From AC-69 sp044869895 (lineage in GTDB: Bacteria > Actinomycetota > UBA4738 > HRBIN12): a stretch of DNA of 21,419 nucleotides. The stretch is taken from positions 1-21,419 of the forward strand of contig JBIOXZ010000013.1 in NCBI GenBank assembly GCA_044869895.1, given 5' to 3'. Numbering within the stretch: position 1 is the first letter of the stretch; every line of letters begins with the position of its first letter. Shown one piece after another: positions 19,469 to 21,419 of this stretch. The position numbers were made by a program, and so were the translations under genes. The notes below the pieces were generated by a model. The model was not told the DNA's origin. It saw only the letters and a list, made by a program, of their open reading frames with translations, and searched no databases.

Positions 19469-20923
19469 ATGAGGCCGGTGATCGAGGCGGATGCGCTCGT
19501 GATCGGGGCCGGGGAAGCCGGCGCCCTGGTCGCGAGCCTCGCCGTTGACGAAGGCGCGAGCGTCGCGCTCGCCTACCGGGCGCCCTGGGGAAGCACGTGC
19601 CTGAACTCCGGCTGCGTCCCGAGCAAGTTCCTCATCCACCGGGCGCGTGTGGCGCACGTGGTGCGGACCTCAGAACGGTTCGGGGTCCACGCCGACCAGG
19701 CCCAGGTCGATCTCGCGGAGATCGTCGAGGAGAAGCGCCAGTACCTCGACCGACACCGCGACGACTCGTGGCAGGGGGCACTCCGAGAACGCCGCCTCAC
19801 GCTGCTCGAGGGGTCCGCGGAGTTCGTCTCCGGTCACGAAGTCAGGGTCCGCGAGCGCGTCGTGCGCTCGGAGCGGATCTTCCTCGCCCTCGGCATGCGT
19901 CCGTCGGTGCCCGATGTGGACGGGATAGGCGACGGGCCCTGGCTGACGAACGAGACCGTGATGGATCTCGACGAGGTCCCCGGCCGCCTCATCGTGATCG
20001 GCGGCGGGTATATCGGGTGCGAGCTTGGTCAGGCGTACCGCCGCTTCGGGGCGGAGGTCACGATCGTGCAGCGCGCGCCCCGGCTGCTTCCCGGCGAGGA
20101 GCCCGACGTATCCACGGCCATCGAGCGCGCGTTCCGCGAGGAGGGGATCGATGTCCTCACGGCTCACGAGCTCCGATCGGTCCGGTGGACCGAGGGACGA
20201 CCGACCGTGGAGGTGACCGGCCCCGACGGCACGTCGAGGTCGCTCGCTGGAACCCATCTCCTCCTGGCCGCGGGAAGGACGCCGAACACCGACACGCTCG
20301 GAGTCGATAGGGCCGGCGTGGAGCTCGACGGGAGAGGGTTCGTCCGCGTGGACGACGGGTTGCGGACCACCGCCGCCGGTATCTGGGCGATCGGGGACAT
20401 GAACGGTGCCCAGCCCTTCACCCGCGTCTGCCAGGAAGAGGCCAAGATCGCGTTCGCGAACGCCTTCCACGATGCGGGGCTGCAGATGACCAGGGCGTCG
20501 CTCCCCCATGCCGTGTTCACCGATCCCGAGGTGGGGAGCGTGGGGCTCACCGAGCAGGCCGCGAGGGGGCGCGGCCACGACGTCATCGCCGGCCTCGTCC
20601 CCTTCGAGCGCATCGAGAAGGCCGAGCTGATCGGCGAGACCGCCGGATTCATCAAGTACGTGGCCGAGCGAGACACGCATCGGCTTCTCGGGTGCCATGT
20701 CGTCGGTCACCAGGCCGCCGACCTCGTCTACGACGCGGTGGTCGTCATGCGGAGGGACGGCCTGATCGACGACCTCGCGCTGGCGGTGGGGGTCTTTCCC
20801 ACCCTGCAGGAGGGGATGGAGGGGGTGGCCCGCGCGGTCCTCCGGAAGGCGGCGCCGGAAGAGGTCTCCGGGCCACTCGTAACGGCCGTTCACAGGGGAA
20901 TCAGAGGAGGAGGTGGAATCTGA
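19469..20923 (+). CDS. Flavoprotein disulfide reductase, mercuric-reductase-like
   Basis: The 484-residue protein belongs to the pyridine nucleotide-disulfide oxidoreductases. It has the FAD-binding G-A-G-E-A-G (13-18), the redox disulfide G-S-T-C44-L-N-S-G-C49-V-P-S-K, the NAD(P)-binding G-G-G-Y-I-G (178-183), the second FAD motif I-W-A-I-G-D and a dimerisation domain. The C-terminal motif reads V-F-P-T-L-Q-E where lipoamide dehydrogenase and glutathione reductase have H-P-T-x-x-E. The catalytic His is missing, as in MerA and RclA-like enzymes. The MerA C-terminal Cys pair and N-terminal metal-binding domain are absent. Mercuric ion, a disulfide or a reactive-chlorine-linked substrate are all possible. 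The start has GAAAAGG 7 nt upstream. Its TGA shares one base with the next gene's ATG (TGATG). Confidence 0.9.
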   Translation: MRPVIEADALVIGAGEAGALVASLAVDEGASVALAYRAPWGSTCLNSGCVPSKFLIHRARVAHVVRTSERFGVHADQAQVDLAEIVEEKRQYLDRHRDDSWQGALRERRLTLLEGSAEFVSGHEVRVRERVVRSERIFLALGMRPSVPDVDGIGDGPWLTNETVMDLDEVPGRLIVIGGGYIGCELGQAYRRFGAEVTIVQRAPRLLPGEEPDVSTAIERAFREEGIDVLTAHELRSVRWTEGRPTVEVTGPDGTSRSLAGTHLLLAAGRTPNTDTLGVDRAGVELDGRGFVRVDDGLRTTAAGIWAIGDMNGAQPFTRVCQEEAKIAFANAFHDAGLQMTRASLPHAVFTDPEVGSVGLTEQAARGRGHDVIAGLVPFERIEKAELIGETAGFIKYVAERDTHRLLGCHVVGHQAADLVYDAVVVMRRDGLIDDLALAVGVFPTLQEGMEGVARAVLRKAAPEEVSGPLVTAVHRGIRGGGGI

Positions 20924-21090
20924 TGGCGTTCACATGTCCCGCCTGCGGAGCGGAGTTCGAGACGCAGGAGCAGCTCGACGAGCACACCCGGTCGACGCAC
21001 GGCAGCACTTTCCGGTGTGCCGCGTGCGGTGCAGAGTTCGAGACGCAGGAGCAGCTCGACGAGCACGTTCGCGCGACGCACCCTGCGTGA
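20923..21090 (+). CDS. Tandem C2H2 zinc-finger mini-protein
   Basis: The 55-residue protein consists of two nearly identical fingers. Each has C-x2-C-x12-H-x4-H with G-A-E-F-E-T-Q-E-Q-L-D-E between the pairs (C5, C8, H21, H26; C32, C35, H48, H53). Classical C2H2 fingers are uncommon in bacteria. The linker G-S-T-F differs from the eukaryotic TGEKP type, and the recognition-helix position is acidic, so DNA binding is not assured; metal buffering or protein contact are alternatives. The ATG overlaps the flavoprotein stop by one base and GAGGAGGAGG lies upstream, so it is translationally coupled to that gene. The underlying DNA is a direct repeat. Confidence 0.88.
   Translation: MAFTCPACGAEFETQEQLDEHTRSTHGSTFRCAACGAEFETQEQLDEHVRATHPA
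20953..21066 (+). repeat. Direct repeat encoding the duplicated zinc finger
   Basis: A 33-nt stretch (20953-20985) is repeated exactly at 21034-21066, offset by 81 nt (27 codons). Identity at synonymous positions suggests a recent tandem duplication of one finger. Confidence 0.9.
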
Positions 21091-21101
21091 AGCTCGTTCA
21101 C

Positions 21102-21137
21102 TGGCCGCCGGTGCTCCGCACCGGGGCCCGGCGGCCA
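21102..21137 (+). terminator. Strong hairpin after the zinc-finger gene
   Basis: TGGCCGCCGG (21102-21111) and CCGGCGGCCA (21128-21137) form a perfect 10-bp stem 11 nt after the stop. An alternative inner hairpin (CCGGTGC/GCACCGG) overlaps it. No U-run follows, as is common for terminators in high-GC genomes. It probably ends the 17.2-21.1 kb operon. Confidence 0.65.
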
Positions 21138-21292
21138 CACCTTGCGGCGTGGACCGATGCCCGGGCGAACCGAGCGGCTCGACGCTTGCGTTCGCCGACC
21201 TCGACGTAGCATTGACTGTTCGCAGATCTCGTCGCTCGAGCCGAAGGATCCGTTGCCCCTACGAGAGCTGGTGATCGCGTGTGCCGCTGCAC

Positions 21293-21419
21293 ATGAGGTC
21301 GGTGTTGACGGCGAGCACGGTCGGCGTCCTCACGGTGGTCGCCAGCCGCTGGGCGTACCGGCGACTGGTGACTGGCGACCTTGTTATGGATCTGTCGATC
21401 GGGCGCACGATCCGACCGC
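21293..21419 (+). CDS. Possible N-terminus of an unidentified protein (3' truncated by window edge)
   Basis: From ATG 21293 (or the in-frame GTG 21281) a frame stays open to the window end. It encodes a basic start, a hydrophobic stretch V-L-T-A-S-T-V-G-V-L-T-V-V-A, then W-A-Y-R-R-L-V and G-D-L-V-M-D-L-S-I-G-R. The pattern resembles a membrane-anchored protein but I do not recognise the family. A second frame from GTG 21271 is also open, and no clear ribosome-binding site separates them. The 155 bases from 21138 to 21292 hold no other feature I can identify. Confidence 0.35.
   Translation, partial: MRSVLTASTVGVLTVVASRWAYRRLVTGDLVMDLSIGRTIRP

Noticed and set aside
20897..20925. Two GGAAT boxes before the zinc-finger gene
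   Set aside because: No CGTC lies 16-17 nt downstream, and the gene is translationally coupled to the flavoprotein gene.
1..21419. tRNA/rRNA genes, CRISPR arrays, insertion sequences or transposase fragments
   Set aside because: I saw no cloverleaf, no regularly spaced repeats, no transposase-like reading frame and no terminal inverted repeats; by-eye inspection could miss a degenerate tRNA.

Overview
This is a G+C-rich, densely packed bacterial window with many short gene overlaps (ATGA, GTGA) and frequent GTG starts. The family content suggests an actinobacterium or a similar high-GC Gram-positive lineage, perhaps an uncultured one: a mycoredoxin-like glutaredoxin, an ECF sigma with an HxxxCxxC zinc anti-sigma, DUF1684, DUF3179, and cytochrome-c-type CcdA/TlpA. 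That assignment is inference; no marker gene is present.

Layout. 1-4750 is a worn flank: the end of a CcdA-like gene, a headless thioredoxin, an intact AhpD-like protein, a glutaredoxin running into a wrecked glycogen-debranching gene, a small membrane protein, a Crp/Fnr regulator with an internal TGA, an NnrE-like epimerase with an altered signature loop, and a scrambled HAD dehalogenase. 4841-7123 (minus) is one operon: ccdA, ECF sigma, zinc anti-sigma, TlpA-like thioredoxin. 7213-9662 (plus) holds two DUF3179 proteins. 9704-13297 (minus) reads Mo-cofactor oxidoreductase with membrane domain, lipoprotein with two His/Cys repeats, cupredoxin lipoprotein, and an AhpD-like protein with an in-frame UGA. 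Divergent from it, at 13515-14066 (plus), lies a second AhpD-like protein with an in-frame UGA. 14329-17076 (minus) is a radical SAM protein, a methyltransferase and a MerT-like membrane protein. 17181-21090 (plus) holds DUF1684, a frameshifted cupredoxin paralogue, a Tat-type lipoprotein, a MerA-like flavoprotein disulfide reductase and a 55-residue protein with two C2H2 fingers. A gene start may run off the right edge.

Two results stand out. First, both UGA codons fall exactly on the second cysteine of the AhpD CxxCxxxH motif. Coding similarity continues past them, and a hairpin begins about 14 nt downstream of each. These are very likely CxxU selenoproteins. Second, a promoter-like motif GGAATC...CGTCC (GGAAT, 16-17 nt, CGTC) occurs seven times exactly and once with one mismatch. 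Every copy is correctly oriented just upstream of a gene of this region, including the sigma gene itself. The zinc anti-sigma has the redox-switch motif seen in RsrA-type proteins. I infer a thiol-redox-responsive ECF regulon of envelope redox and metal-handling proteins (CcdA/TlpA, DUF3179, Mo enzyme, cupredoxins, selenoprotein peroxidase-like enzymes, radical SAM/methyltransferase/MerT-like). The regulon as a unit appears undescribed to me; its physiological substrate is unknown.

Caveat: several frameshifts sit in short G or C runs, so sequencing error cannot be excluded for those genes.
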